DNA from: Acrasis kona
Lineage: Eukaryota; Heterolobosea; Eutetramitea; Acrasida; Acrasidae
Assembly: GCA_026419775.2 (NCBI GenBank)
Contig: JAOPGA020001073.1
Location: forward strand, 1 to 58,410
Direction of reading: 5' to 3'
DNA: 58,410 nt
Position 1 is the first letter of the stretch; each line of letters starts with the position of its first letter. Position numbers and translations under genes: made by a program. A model generated the notes under the pieces. The model saw only the letters and a list, made by a program, of their open reading frames with translations, ran no database searches and was not told the DNA's origin. Positions 1-10,530 of the stretch are shown here, piece by piece.

Positions 1-29
1 AATAAATTAATGGTTGACTTAGAGTAATT

Positions 30-206
30 ATGTCAGAGCAGGTTGTTGTACAAGGAGTGTTTACAGCGCTCAAGTGTTTCCACCGGACAAGGTTTTACAG
101 TATACTTCCTCCCACCCCGCTCGGGCATTATCTAAAGCGATTTGTAAATATAAAATGGTTTTATAACTTGTCTCCTATGAGTAATGTAATGTATCTTCGG
201 GTGTAG
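30..206 (+). CDS. small hypothetical ORF, 58 aa
   Basis: An ATG-to-TAG frame of 59 codons that starts MSEQVVVQGVF. It has no motif I recognise. It could be a short gene, or a chance frame in the 3' flank of a gene outside the window. The rest of positions 1-354 shows nothing else I can name. Confidence 0.2.
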   Translation: MSEQVVVQGVFTALKCFHRTRFYSILPPTPLGHYLKRFVNIKWFYNLSPMSNVMYLRV

Positions 207-354
207 TATTTGGGAGATCAAAGTGTGTTTCGGCCCAATTAAATAAAGTTCTCTCTGTATCGGTAAAGGTACAATGAACGGAATGTGTTATTGCTCACAA
301 AGTTAATAAACACTATTTATTTAAATAATTCAATAATAAAAAAGGTTATTAATA

Positions 355-451
355 GCATCGATGGCCGAGTGGTTTGAACAATCTCCATACAAGGCGACAG
401 ACTTGAAATCTGTTGTGGAAACACGCGCAGGTTCGAACCCTGCTCGATGCG
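355..451 (+). tRNA. tRNA-Ser(UGA) with a 16-nt D-loop insertion
   Basis: The cloverleaf folds as follows. Acceptor GCATCGA pairs with TCGATGC over 7 bp, with discriminator G. The anticodon stem ACAGA/TCTGT encloses loop CTTGAAA, giving anticodon TGA. A class II variable arm GTG-GAAA-CAC is present, and the T arm is GCAGG-TTCGAAC-CCTGC. A TTTT run just downstream fits a Pol III terminator. The normal eukaryotic Ser D arm reads GGCCGAGTGGTTAAGGC. Here TGAACAATCTCCATAC (375-390) separates GGTT from AAGGC; the exact edges are ambiguous by about one base. No intron sits at position 37/38. The insertion follows G18G19, unlike in the Pro and Trp genes. Confidence 0.93.
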
Positions 452-545
452 ACTTTTGATGTTTTCTATTGTCAATAGATCGTTATTCTGAACAGAAAAC
501 AATATCATCATATGAAAACCAAAACTTTTATAATTTCTATAGATA

Positions 546-1292
546 TCACAAGCCTACATCACAAAGTCGCACCCTTTCATCTGTTTGTAAAAGTTCTACC
601 GTCTGCCCATGTCCCCTCGCTAGGGCACTTCTAAGTGCATAGTTGTTGTTGGCAGATGGGTCAACGCTTGGATGACTCAGCAATATTTTGACTACATTTG
701 AATGATCTTTCGCGGAAGCACTTTTTATCGCATAATTGTCGCAGGAGGAGGGATTCACTCTCTCGTCGCTTAATAAAAGTTTGACAACCTCAACATGTCC
801 GTTTGCAGAAGCAAGCCTAATGGCGTAGTCGTCGTCACCTGCTGGATTGACTCTTTGGTCCTCTAGTAACATTCTACACACTTCCAGGTGACCGTCCCTG
901 CTGGCCACTCCGATGGCAGAGTTGTTATAATCCGAGGGATCGTTATTTTTATCGGACAATAACGATCTGAGCAACCTGACGTGTCCAAATGTACTTGCGC
1001 CTATTATTGAATAGTTGCGATAGCACGCCAACATGTTGCTCCTCAACGCCATTTCGAGCAGCCCAATTCGGGAATTCATAAAAAGTTCTAATATGAGCGC
1101 ATGATCCATGAGTCTTTCTAACAAGAGATCAACAAGATTCATCATCCTTCTGCTCACCAAAGATAAGGTTAGTAAAGAATTTGATGTAGGTTCATCCATT
1201 TGGCCGACAAAAAAGGAGCATATAAAATCAGACCAAATCTCAACTGGTAGTCCTCCAATGTTATTATCGTGTATAAAAGTTACATTCATCAC
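546..1292 (-). CDS. F-box-like / ankyrin-repeat protein
   Basis: Single-exon 248-residue protein. Residues about 13-55 (GLPVEIWSDFI...LSLVSRRM) look like an F-box, the part that would bind Skp1 in an SCF ubiquitin ligase. From about residue 75 to 240 there are at least four short ankyrin-type units with the pattern NNYAIxxASxxGHxxVVKLLLSDxRVNPS. This variant is common in amoebae and in bacteria that live in them. A role as an SCF substrate receptor is inferred from architecture alone. The start MMNV lies just upstream of the F-box. No signal peptide is present. Confidence 0.75.
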   Translation of the reverse strand: MMNVTFIHDNNIGGLPVEIWSDFICSFFVGQMDEPTSNSLLTLSLVSRRMMNLVDLLLERLMDHALILELFMNSRIGLLEMALRSNMLACYRNYSIIGASTFGHVRLLRSLLSDKNNDPSDYNNSAIGVASRDGHLEVCRMLLEDQRVNPAGDDDYAIRLASANGHVEVVKLLLSDERVNPSSCDNYAIKSASAKDHSNVVKILLSHPSVDPSANNNYALRSALARGHGQTVELLQTDERVRLCDVGL

Positions 1293-1438
1293 ACCGGCAT
1301 TAGATTATCAGAGGCAATACCTATGTGTTGTTGCCCTGTAAATATTCAGAACTCCTTTCAAACTAACCAATTAATCAAATTGAAGTGATTCCCGTCAGCG
1401 GTTGACAAGAGTTGGCGTTGTAAACATGTTGAAGAAAC

Positions 1439-3373
1439 ATGTCAACAAACATTCAAAATGCCACCAAAGTAACGGTGTGTGTTAAAGATATTCCAGAATC
1501 TACGTGGAAGAACTCACTAATACAAAACTACATAAAATCTCAAATAATAGACAAAGGACCCTTCGTTGTAGATGAGTCGAAGAAATCAGAGGTTGATGTC
1601 ACATTAAAGGGCACTGTATACACCCTACAGACTATGTTTGAAAAATACTCCCCCCTCGTCGGATCGACAACAATGTTTATTGATTCCAACAGTGAAATCG
1701 AATTCACAAGAGCACCATTCGGGGCAGACCAAACAGCACCACAAAAAGAAGCAGAAGATGCATCTCTTCAACAATTACCACCTTTTGGTGGAATGGAAAA
1801 AGAGGCAGAATCTCTTTGGAACTTGATTCAAGAATCAAAAAACAGCTTGTGTGCAGTTATTCTCTATGGACTAGCAGGCACTGGTAAAACCCTACTAGCG
1901 AACTACACCGCAAAAAAAACTGGACGTGCCATCATTAGAATCCAGTCGTCAGATTTCTCCTCAAAAATCTTTGGTCGAAATGAACAATTACTCTCACAAA
2001 AGCTCAAACAAGCAAAACAATCACAACCAAGTATCGTCATTTTAGACGACTTTCATTTTCTCTGCCCACCAGTCAACTCGAACAACAACAACAACACTTC
2101 AGTGCAAGAAGCCGCTACGAAAAAGAGATTGACGAGGTCCCTGTGCAACGCCATAGACGAACTGCGTTCAGAATCATGTCCAATCATATTTATTGGTATT
2201 TGTGATTCTCCATCTTCCATTCACTCAGACATTCGACGCTCGGGAAGATTCGACCAAAGCATCGAAATCAACATTCCAACTACATTTCAACGACGATCAA
2301 TGTTAGAGGCCATCCTCCACAAAATCCCAAACAATCAATTGCTGTCCCATTACGTATCAGACATTACACACGGATTCGTCGCAGCCGATCTCAAAGCATT
2401 ATGCAACGAAGCATTACTACAATGTAAAATGAGGTCCGCCACCAACAACACTTTTTCATTACAAATTTCTGATTTTGACAAGGCATGTACATTCGTACGT
2501 CCCAGTGCCATTCGTCATGTAGTGGTCGAAGTTCCTCATGTGAAATGGGATCACATCGGAGGACAAGAACATGCAAAACAAAGTCTAAGAGAAGCAGTCG
2601 AGTGGCAAATCAAACATGCAGATCAATTCCGCCGCATGCATATTAGACCGCCGAGGGGCATTCTACTTTACGGTCCACCAGGGTGCAGCAAAACCATGAT
2701 GGCCAAAGCATTAGCCACCGAAACAAAATGTAATTTCTTGGCCGTGCGCGGACCCGAATTGTTCAGTAAATGGGTCGGAGAGAGCGAAAGAGCAGTCAGA
2801 GATGTTTTCAAAAGAGCGAGACAAGCGGCGCCGAGTATAATCTTCTTTGATGAAATTGATGCATTGGCGGTGGAGCGTGGAGCGGCTGCTGGCGGTAATA
2901 ACGTTGGCGATAGGGTGTTATCGCAATTGTTGAGTGAGTTGGATGGAATAGATAAGCAGTCGCAGGGGAAACCAGGTGATGAGCACGTGCATAATGATGT
3001 CACGGTGGTGGCGGCTACTAATAGGCCTGATATATTGGATAAAGCTTTGATGAGACCCGGTAGGATGGATCGGTTGGTGTATGTGTCGCCTCCTGATGTC
3101 AAGTCGAGGTTTGACATTATAAAATTACAATTGAATAAAATGGCACATGATTTGAGTAGTGAAGAAATTGGTTTGTTGGCGAGTGGTAGTGATGGGTACA
3201 GTGGTGCGGAGTTGGTTGCTGTTTGTAGGGAGGCTGCTTATCAAGCGCTTCGACAAAATATTGAAATTAGTTGTGTGAGCATGTGTCATTTTGAATTGGC
3301 CATGCGTAATGTGAAGCCGAGAATTACCAGAGAAATGTTGGACTTTTATGAAGCATTTAATAAAACAGGTTGA
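1439..3373 (+). CDS. AFG2: AFG2/SPATA5-type tandem AAA+ ATPase
   Basis: Intronless, 644 residues. Two AAA+ modules follow a short N domain. Walker A of D1 is GLAGTGKT (residues 144-151). Walker A of D2 is GPPGCSKT, the Cys-Ser form typical of AFG2/SPATA5 (Drg1). The D2 Walker B is IIFFDEID, followed by ALAVERG. The family-typical end RMDRL...YEAFNKTG is present. In yeast, Afg2 releases Rlp24 from cytoplasmic pre-60S ribosomes. D1 keeps an arginine-finger segment (RRSGRFD), but its Walker B reads ILDDFHFL, Asp-Asp in place of Asp-Glu, so D1 hydrolysis may be weak. AFG2A versus AFG2B paralogy cannot be settled here. The N domain is shorter than in human SPATA5. Confidence 0.85.
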   Translation: MSTNIQNATKVTVCVKDIPESTWKNSLIQNYIKSQIIDKGPFVVDESKKSEVDVTLKGTVYTLQTMFEKYSPLVGSTTMFIDSNSEIEFTRAPFGADQTAPQKEAEDASLQQLPPFGGMEKEAESLWNLIQESKNSLCAVILYGLAGTGKTLLANYTAKKTGRAIIRIQSSDFSSKIFGRNEQLLSQKLKQAKQSQPSIVILDDFHFLCPPVNSNNNNNTSVQEAATKKRLTRSLCNAIDELRSESCPIIFIGICDSPSSIHSDIRRSGRFDQSIEINIPTTFQRRSMLEAILHKIPNNQLLSHYVSDITHGFVAADLKALCNEALLQCKMRSATNNTFSLQISDFDKACTFVRPSAIRHVVVEVPHVKWDHIGGQEHAKQSLREAVEWQIKHADQFRRMHIRPPRGILLYGPPGCSKTMMAKALATETKCNFLAVRGPELFSKWVGESERAVRDVFKRARQAAPSIIFFDEIDALAVERGAAAGGNNVGDRVLSQLLSELDGIDKQSQGKPGDEHVHNDVTVVAATNRPDILDKALMRPGRMDRLVYVSPPDVKSRFDIIKLQLNKMAHDLSSEEIGLLASGSDGYSGAELVAVCREAAYQALRQNIEISCVSMCHFELAMRNVKPRITREMLDFYEAFNKTG

Positions 3374-3587
3374 TTGTTGATCTCTTCTTTATTTTTAACC
3401 ATAATGTCCATATAAATACATGATTTTGTTGCTGATGTAAAGATGATAGTGGGAATTTCAGTTCAGACGACGATTGAATTGACATGTTCGGAATAAAGTA
3501 TTCACCATACAAGTCGAATGTTTAGTTGATTGCAGATGATAAATTGATCACTAATGACAGGCGAACATCATTTTGATTAAATAAACC

Positions 3588-4298
3588 ATGAGAGTTGTGG
3601 CCATAGCACTACTAGTACTTGTCGCTTACGTAAGATGTGGCGACAATTCTTGTGTTGCCCCAAACACCGCCCAAAGAGCAGAGAGAGCAGTGCTATCCAT
3701 CACGCCTCCAAACCAATGTCCCAAACCTGTCCAGAAGAGTAGTGATCCTTTCTACAAGGATTACGCATGCTACGTTGGTGTGGATCTCCAGACCACTTTT
3801 GATGGACAAAACGGTCCAATCTCTTTACAGCAAATGGAGAAATCCAGAGGCACATTTGCAAGAGGACTAAAAGGTTGTGAGTTCTGTGGAATTGATTGCA
3901 GTGGTCCTGTTGTCTTCTCTACAAAGAAAAACAATGGCTTGAGTTATGGATACTATTACCTTTTCACAGAGTGTGACAACAAATATTACGCCTACTCATG
4001 CATCGCACCGACTGTAACAAAGAGCTCTAAAGGTGTTGTAGAATACGAGACTAACACTAACTGCAGATCCTCAGACTCTTTGAGTGATAGAGAAATCCTA
4101 GGAGTGCTAGACGTGTGCGTAAAGTATAATGGCTGCAAATACAATTCAAGGTTCAGTAAAGCGCAAGTCATTGATGCTTTTAATGGCAGAAACGATCTTA
4201 AGATCTTGTCAGAGTCTGGTTCTGTTTACTATGATCCCAATAACAATGACAAGAAGACTGTTTACTTCAAGAGAACTGTTTATGATGCCAAGCTTTAA
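3588..4298 (+). CDS. secreted Cys-rich protein, unknown
   Basis: 236 residues. It begins with a clear signal peptide (MRVVAIALLVLVAYVRCG) and has no later membrane span. The mature part holds about a dozen cysteines, including a GCEFCGIDC cluster near residue 100, suggesting a disulfide-stabilised extracellular or phagosomal protein. The ORF is intronless. I recognise no catalytic motif and assign no family. The 214 bp before it (3374-3587) hold nothing I can name beyond AT-rich flank. Confidence 0.7.
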   Translation: MRVVAIALLVLVAYVRCGDNSCVAPNTAQRAERAVLSITPPNQCPKPVQKSSDPFYKDYACYVGVDLQTTFDGQNGPISLQQMEKSRGTFARGLKGCEFCGIDCSGPVVFSTKKNNGLSYGYYYLFTECDNKYYAYSCIAPTVTKSSKGVVEYETNTNCRSSDSLSDREILGVLDVCVKYNGCKYNSRFSKAQVIDAFNGRNDLKILSESGSVYYDPNNNDKKTVYFKRTVYDAKL

Positions 4299-4516
4299 CT
4301 TCAACATATCTGTACAAGTACATTTTTATAAATATATTTCGTTCTCCATTCTGTTCAATATTGTACTCTGTATATTTTTTTCACTTCAAATTATGATCTC
4401 TCAACATAATTCTGAGTATAAAATACCAAAGTACAGGTTTGTTGTTCGTATAGTACGTTGTTATATGTAATGTAATGCATCATTAATGTTTAGACCAATA
4501 GGGATGTCATTTATTA

Positions 4517-4798
4517 CAAATTATTTGTCATATTGCCAGTGCCAGCATTGTCGGTGATTATGCCATAGCTGCCACCTACTCACCCAGGCATTATGGAATT
4601 TATTTAGGTTTGACTAACTATGCTGCATGCTACGCAACTGGTTTGTTGCTAGGCATGTGTTTGTTGAAAAAATCAAGATCGGACAAGCACAAATTATTGA
4701 GAAATGTTGGTCTGTTATTACAGTCCCAAGGTGTTTTTGGATGCATGTACCCTGGTGCTCGTGTATTTGGTGCTGCTAATAATAAATATTGTTGCTAA
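4517..4798 (+). pseudogene. fragment of ribosomal protein uL18 (RPL5)
   Basis: Translated from 4517 the frame reads QIICHIASASIVGD, then IYLGLTNYAACYATGLLL, then PGARVFGA. These are hallmark segments of eukaryotic uL18 ([38 protein letters not shown]). Only about 90 residues of the middle survive, with no initiator Met, a missing stretch between LLLQSQGVFG and PGARVFGA, and a stop right after. A functional uL18 gene must exist elsewhere. The piece may be an old retrocopy or a duplication remnant. The 218 bp between the secreted-protein stop and this fragment show nothing else. Confidence 0.75.
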
Positions 4799-4847
4799 AA
4801 TTCAAGTAGTCATCAAATTCAAGTCAATCACCGATTTGTACTAATGT

Positions 4848-5131
4848 TCTCTTGTAGCATGTTGTGGCAGGTATAAAGTTGGTCGATATAACCACATCGT
4901 CTTTGGTGGTAATCGTTGGAGCTCCGATATTTGTATACGTACAGCCTTATGTCCACTCCTAGGTTTCTTTTCTGTTGTTATTCATGCTTCTATTTTGTTT
5001 TCTTGCTCCACAGTTAAAATGCTCGAGGATCATTACCCGTTTTTTGGCGCTTCGGACTGGCGCTCATGGTTTAGCTTTTTTGTAAAGAATGCAATAAAAG
5101 AAAAACTCCGGGGTGTAACATTAAAAGTGTG
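4848..5131 (+). pseudogene. possible decayed membrane-protein fragment (DHHC N-terminus-like)
   Basis: A frame open for about 90 codons with no initiator reads CGRYKVGRYN, then VFGGNRWSSD, then a hydrophobic stretch (LCPLLGFFSVVIHASILF). A basic stretch, a GGNR motif and a first membrane span resemble the N-terminus of DHHC palmitoyltransferases, which have NNRF.CGGR before their first helix. The DHHC box itself is absent. Possible splice acceptors nearby (cttgtag, tccacag) mean it could also be part of an unresolved spliced gene. Treat it as a weak call. Confidence 0.2.
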
Positions 5132-5151
5132 ATATTCGTAAAAAACACATT

Positions 5152-6302
5152 TCATAATACATTGTTTAATGATTGTATAGCGTTACTCAATATTACATCA
5201 TCACCAGTCAAGAGTATCTTGTCAATCAAAGCATGCAATTCCTTCTTCTTTTCTTCTATTGTTTTCCAATACTCTGAAAGTGTGTGCTCAAGTTGTTGAT
5301 ATAAGTATAATATTCCTTGTTTGTCGAACATGATCTCATCATGAATCAGATTAACTTGATCTTCGCTAAAATGTAAAGTGCAAGTGACGTGTAGTGGTGT
5401 GTTATCTAAAAGGTACAGTGATTTAAATGTTTTGATTAATTTTGAGTTCCGGTATATCGATAACTGGTGCGATCTCATATCCGCTAAAATCCCAATCACA
5501 TCCCCTGAAGTAAAATTTTCCATTCCAGGCTCTTGAAAACATGCTGACGCTGTTTTTACACAAAACTCCCTACACCATCCATTACTTCACAATTAGGATT
5601 AATAACATTTGATGTCACACGACATACCTACTGTATCCCCAATTCTGACAATTGAACCCACAAAACTTTCTTTTTAATTGTAGAAAAGATAGTTCGGTAA
5701 CACCAATTGCAACATTCCAAACACTCTTTTTTGTCATCCTAGGTAGAACTTAGCAAAACACATGACATTAGAGTTACGTACAAAATTTCAAAATATTTCA
5801 CTGTATTACGTACAATTGGAAATGATGCACACGCAGATACATTCATGTTTTCAGAATCAATTACTTTGACGCCACAACCATCATCGGAGAACTGCAACTT
5901 GTTTTTAATGTCTTCATCCCAACAGGGTTCTGAGATCCACTAAATTTATAAGATCGAAGAGCTTTGTACAAGTATCTTTACCTTGCAGTAATTGTCGGCA
6001 AATACTGAAAGAAATCGCTTCCATCCGGACTTGTATTTCCGTAGATCTTTTTGAAAAAGCTCATCATACGCAAGATTCTTTGACCACTGGTGGTTCTTTG
6101 AAAAGTGGATCCAAAGACTTTTATCCTTGTCTGTTTCTATATGGCTATGCCACGAAGAGCAGACCGATACCAATCTGCTCAAATCCTGCAATGTTAAATA
6201 AGTAAAAATTGCATTGAGAAGCTCCTCGCTAATGTTATCAATAGTTGGTCGGATCGACACTTCGTCTGTCATATCGACATCACAGCCTACATCAAAGCTC
6301 AT
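5152..6302 (-). CDS. F-box / SPRY domain protein (4 exons)
   Basis: Spliced prediction of 340 residues. Exons on the minus strand are 6302-5982, 5939-5782, 5738-5628 and 5584-5152. The three introns are 42-43 nt, and the exons sum to exactly 341 codons. Residues about 18-60 form an F-box (ISEELLNAIFTYLTLQDLSRLVSVCSSWH). The middle joins across introns into a SPRY/B30.2 module (VWNVAIGVTE, QNWGYSSNGWC, GDVIGILADM, LSIYRNSKLIKTF). A charged helical tail follows (SEYWKTIEEKKKELHAL). F-box plus SPRY proteins such as FBXO45 act as ubiquitin-ligase adaptors; the substrate here is unknown. Confidence 0.85.
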
Positions 6303-6815
6303 TGATATTTTTGATTCTCTATTTTTTACAATAACTTTTCAAATTTGCAGCAGTTTTTATGATAACCCAGAGATTTGGCGGAAGAGGGTATGTTTTCGTT
6401 ATTGTCAATCAAACAGGCATTTTACAAACAGTACAATTGCATTCAATGGTGATTAGGAGCTTTATTTATCGTTAAGATTGAATCCCGTTTAGAATGTCAC
6501 AGTCTGACGAACTTACTCGTCATAAAATAATGTGGATATTCGAATGAGAACCAATCTCGTGTAGAAATATAGTACGACAATTGGTAACACCCTTCAATAA
6601 TAAAAGTTCTTTTCTCATCGTCGCGGGCATACTTGTCTTGTCATTCTATTTGGTTCTCTTCATTGGGGATGATGTGGTTTCTTCTAAATATAAATAACAA
6701 GATCTAGCACAGTTACGTATGGTCCTTCCATTGTACACTTTAATGTACAGACATTACGCTTCATCAACAGCGGATCTAATTATGATAGTATGAAGTCTAA
6801 ACACATTCTTCTCAA
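6303..6815. other. intergenic region
   Basis: Divergent spacer of about 510 bp between the F-box/SPRY gene and the TPR gene. It should contain both promoters. I see AT-rich sequence and no convincing coding frame or RNA gene. Confidence 0.5.
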
Positions 6816-9221
6816 ATGTGGCTCTGTAACGCTTGTCTGATTGTAAAGGCAAACGAAAGCGCCACGGCCGTTACAACTAATTTGATGAATCACGATACAA
6901 CATCTACGTATTTGAGCGATGACTCAGAAGCGCTAGATGTATCAAAAGGAGCGCTCTACAAAAGGAAAGATTTTCTCGACAAAGAAGAAGAAGGTAACAG
7001 CTCTACTCACACGAATGAGGTTCTAACGTTATAAGCAAAATCACATCCAAACAGAACATATTACTATAGAAGAACAATAGATATATCGAAAGTAATCGAC
7101 TCATGTACAAATAAGGTTAGTGATCTTTTGTCACACTAGTACAAGCATTGAAAAGCTTAGTTTGGACCCTGAAAATATAAAGGCTCTTCTATTGAGGGGC
7201 AGTTCCTACATGAAATCGGGAGATTTTCAGAATGCCATCGAAGATTATACACACATTATTCAATTAGATCAGCACAACATACTCGCTTATTATAATAGAG
7301 GGATATGTAGCGACATGTCTAATCAGTTAGATAATGCTATAGAAGATTATAACCAAGTGTTGCGACTTGATCCAAGCCACGTTAGTGCCGCTTACAAAAG
7401 AGCTACTTGCCAAAACAAAAGAGGAAATTACATGGCTGCAATTTGTGATTACCAATTAGCTCTTGAAAAGGATCAAGACAAAACAATAATGTCTCCAAAG
7501 AAGAGGACAAGACCTCCCAAAAACTTTGACACTTTTCTACAAGATAGAGAAAAAGTTGTAAGGGCATCCTTAAACAAGAACCCCTTTTCAGATTCCTCCA
7601 ACGACATATCATCTATCAACAATGCACCGAGAATTGATACAAGCTTAGTTCACAGTAGAAGTCTTTCAGGTAATAATAGTTTCACTCGTCACACATCTAA
7701 CATTTTATAGATTCTATGCGTCAGATGGACCTCTACGATGTTGCAACTCCAACTGACTTTAATTCATTAACACTGCCTGCGAGCCCCTCCGTTGCTTTTA
7801 CCAAAAAGTCGCTTCAAAGAACTTTTTCTAACGATTCTAATTCATCCTTTAATTCAAGCTCTCTTCACAACTCGAGTACGAATTCTCTCAGTCGCTCCAT
7901 GATGGAGAGGAAAATCAACAGTGGTGAAGGATTGCCATCTGATTCGGATGACTTCAACGCGGAGAAGAATGCTGACTTTTACCATGCGAGAGGATTTCAA
8001 CATCGAAAAAAGGGAGATTTTCAAGCAGCTATTGATGACTATTCGAGAGCAATCGAGTTAAATCCAAGACACTTCAAAGCTTTATTTAATAGAGGGTTCT
8101 CGTACGATAAGTTGGGACAGTATCACAAAGCCATCGAAAATTATTCGCTAGCTCTTAAAATCGAACCGAAAAATGCTTATACCTATTACAATAGAGGTAT
8201 ATCTTATGATAGGCTAAACGACTATTTGAAAGCAGTACAAAATTTTACAAAAGCTTTGCAAATTGAACCCAAGAATGCAGACTTCTATCACAATAGAGGA
8301 TTTTCATATAGAAAGTTGTCAATGTATCAAGAGGCCATAGATGACTATTCAATGGCGTTGAACATTGATCCAAATCACTTTAAAGCACATTATAATAGAG
8401 CATTCTCTTACGATAAGATAGGGGACAACAAAAAAGCAATCATTGACTACACTAATGCAATAAGGATTGACCCAAACAATACAAATGCATACCATAACCG
8501 TGGTTCGTCATATGAAAAGTTACAACTCTTCTCGGAAGCCATAAAAGATTGGACCAAGGCCATAGAGATGGATCCAAATAACTCTCCTTCATTCAATAGC
8601 AGAGGTCTGTGTCTAGATAAAATTGGTAGGTTCGAAGAAGCAGCGAGTGACTTTACTCTCGCCATCGAAATATCTCCTAAAAATCCCATATTCTACCACA
8701 ACAGAGCGCTTACCATGAGGAACATGGGAAAATATGAATCTGCCATCCTAGATTATGACCGGACGATCAAGCTTAACCCTCAAAATGCCACGGCTTTAAA
8801 CAACAGGGGTTTTGCCAGACGAAAACTCGGACACTTTGACGAGGCGATAAGAGATTATACAATGGCATTGATGATAGATTGCGACAACATCAAAACACTG
8901 AACAATAGAGGGTATTCCTACGCTAAGAAGGGCGACTATAAGAGTGCCATTAAGGACTACGACCTGGTTATACAATTGGATCCTTCGAATATTCATGCCT
9001 ACCACAATAGAGGTATATCCTACGAAAAAATGAAGAATTACCAAATGTCTATTCAAGATTTTACCAAAGTGTTGGAGTTCGACCCCATGAACGCAAATGC
9101 ATATTTTAATAGGGGTAGTGCGTTTGACAGTGTTGGTGACTTTGACCACGCTATATCTGATTACACCAAAGCTCTAGAGTTGGAGAGTTTAAAGAAGGAT
9201 GCTGGGCCTAATAATGAATAA
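6816..9221 (+). CDS. 15-repeat TPR protein
   Basis: Predicted product of 745 residues. Exon 3 is 7711-9221. The intron 7670-7710 (41 nt) joins HSRSLS to DSMRQMDLYD in frame. Three TPR units lie before a Ser-rich linker, and twelve consecutive 34-residue units follow with the consensus N..AYYNRGxSYDKLGDYxKAIxDYTKALxIDPN. The repeats are complete, so this is a protein-binding solenoid without an enzyme domain. The N-terminus is uncertain. An exon 6816-6993 joined by a 127-nt intron (6994-7120) keeps the frame, but this intron is much longer than its neighbours. The true start could lie elsewhere. Confidence 0.75.
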
Positions 9222-9290
9222 GTAGACTATGTATTGTATGCATAGTCCGTCGTTGTATAATAAAGTTATTAAGACAAAAAGTTTGCTTAC

Positions 9291-10530
9291 TATTGTCCGG
9301 AGCAGCCAAATTAGCCAAAATAAAATAAAAATTACAAAATTCTTTATTTATCACTTCATTTTGAATGTCTTGTGGTGGGATGGAAGGGAGATGACTTGAT
9401 ACACGCTTCATTGTGCACCTAGGGTAAAAACAAAGTATATTATCTCAACTAACTCCATGTGCGTAGAAGATTAATGTCATGGCCTCGAGAGTATCTTCTG
9501 CACAGTGTGTTTTGACATTGTTCATAAGTAAGTAATCTCCCCTTTATTAGTATCCTGACTCAATAGCATTAATGAAGTATGTAAAGAAACAATCGTGACA
9601 CACTGTGACCAAATTTAGACAGTATATTCATTACATCTTGAAATGTTGGATAGCGGATACTGTGTGACATGAATAAAGGATAGTGCGCACTGCTCTTCTT
9701 TGTCTTTTGTTTGTACTCAATGTGATGGTCGCTAAATTTGACTTTATCTATCCAGTATCTAATAACAGCGTGAACATGTTAGGAAAACTTTAATTGCTTT
9801 TGTTACACCATGATAAGATACAGCTGCACTGTATCTCAACTCAAAGTAGTCGTTAAACAATCTTCTGGATTTGTTTTTTGGTATGTCTAAAGCCAACCAA
9901 AACAAAAATAGAACAGGGCTTCATCACAACCACACGGGACCAAGTAAGTCTACATCAGGTTATGTTATGCTTCAGCAAATTTGTTTTGTACATTTGAGAG
10001 TGCCGGTAATTCCCTGATTCTACTTCGATGGTAATTCAAAAGATGCTTCAAGGCGCTTTCTACTTTGATATTCATTTTGCTATATTCTTTTAGATTGTAC
10101 TTTAAAGGTGAAAACTCAAGCTTAAAAGAAAAAAATGCTACCAATACATTCGACAAACATGGCAAGGAAGACTCTACCAAAGAAAGCTGACAACGACCAA
10201 CAAACTTTAACCCAGATAGCAAGACGTAGCCGCCAACCAAACCGCGACCCAGATTTCGTATACGAGGATACCAAGCAGTGAACAGTGAACCGGAGGGCTC
10301 AAAGGACAGTCAAGACTCAGATGAATTTGACGACCTTCTAGACGGATAGGCAGGTCTCGACGATGATCATGGCAGTTGCAGTACTGAGAGATTAGAGAGA
10401 TGATGGACCTCATGTAGGCAGTACGATGAACTTGAGAGGTTGTACCTGATTAATTTATAATATCTTGTTCTGAAAAAAATAAAATCTTATTTTTACAAAA
10501 AATTGGCTAATTTGACTGCTCTGGACAATA
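9291..10530. mobile_element. TA-flanked terminal-inverted-repeat DNA transposon, nonautonomous
   Basis: The left end reads TATTGTCCGGAGCAGCCAAA and continues TTAGCCAA. The reverse complement of the right end reads TATTGTCCAGAGCAGTCAAA and continues TTAGCCAA. That is 26 matches in 28. Both ends abut TA, the target duplicated by Tc1/mariner and pogo elements. The interior of about 1.2 kb encodes no transposase I can see. It is probably a deletion derivative or MITE-like copy moved by an enzyme encoded elsewhere. The Tc1-like element at 42 kb also begins TTGTC. Confidence 0.7.
10159..10281 (+). CDS. 40-aa basic ORF inside the TIR element
   Basis: ATG-to-TGA frame starting MARKTLPKKADNDQQ and containing RRSRQPNRDPDFVYED. 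The Arg-rich tail looks like the end of a DNA-binding or transposase protein, but it is too short to assign. It may be a relic of the element's original gene. Confidence 0.2.
   Translation: MARKTLPKKADNDQQTLTQIARRSRQPNRDPDFVYEDTKQ

Noticed and set aside
355-451. Possibility that the extra tRNA-Ser bases are a normal anticodon-loop intron
   Set aside because: The anticodon loop CTTGAAA is uninterrupted; the extra bases lie in the D loop.
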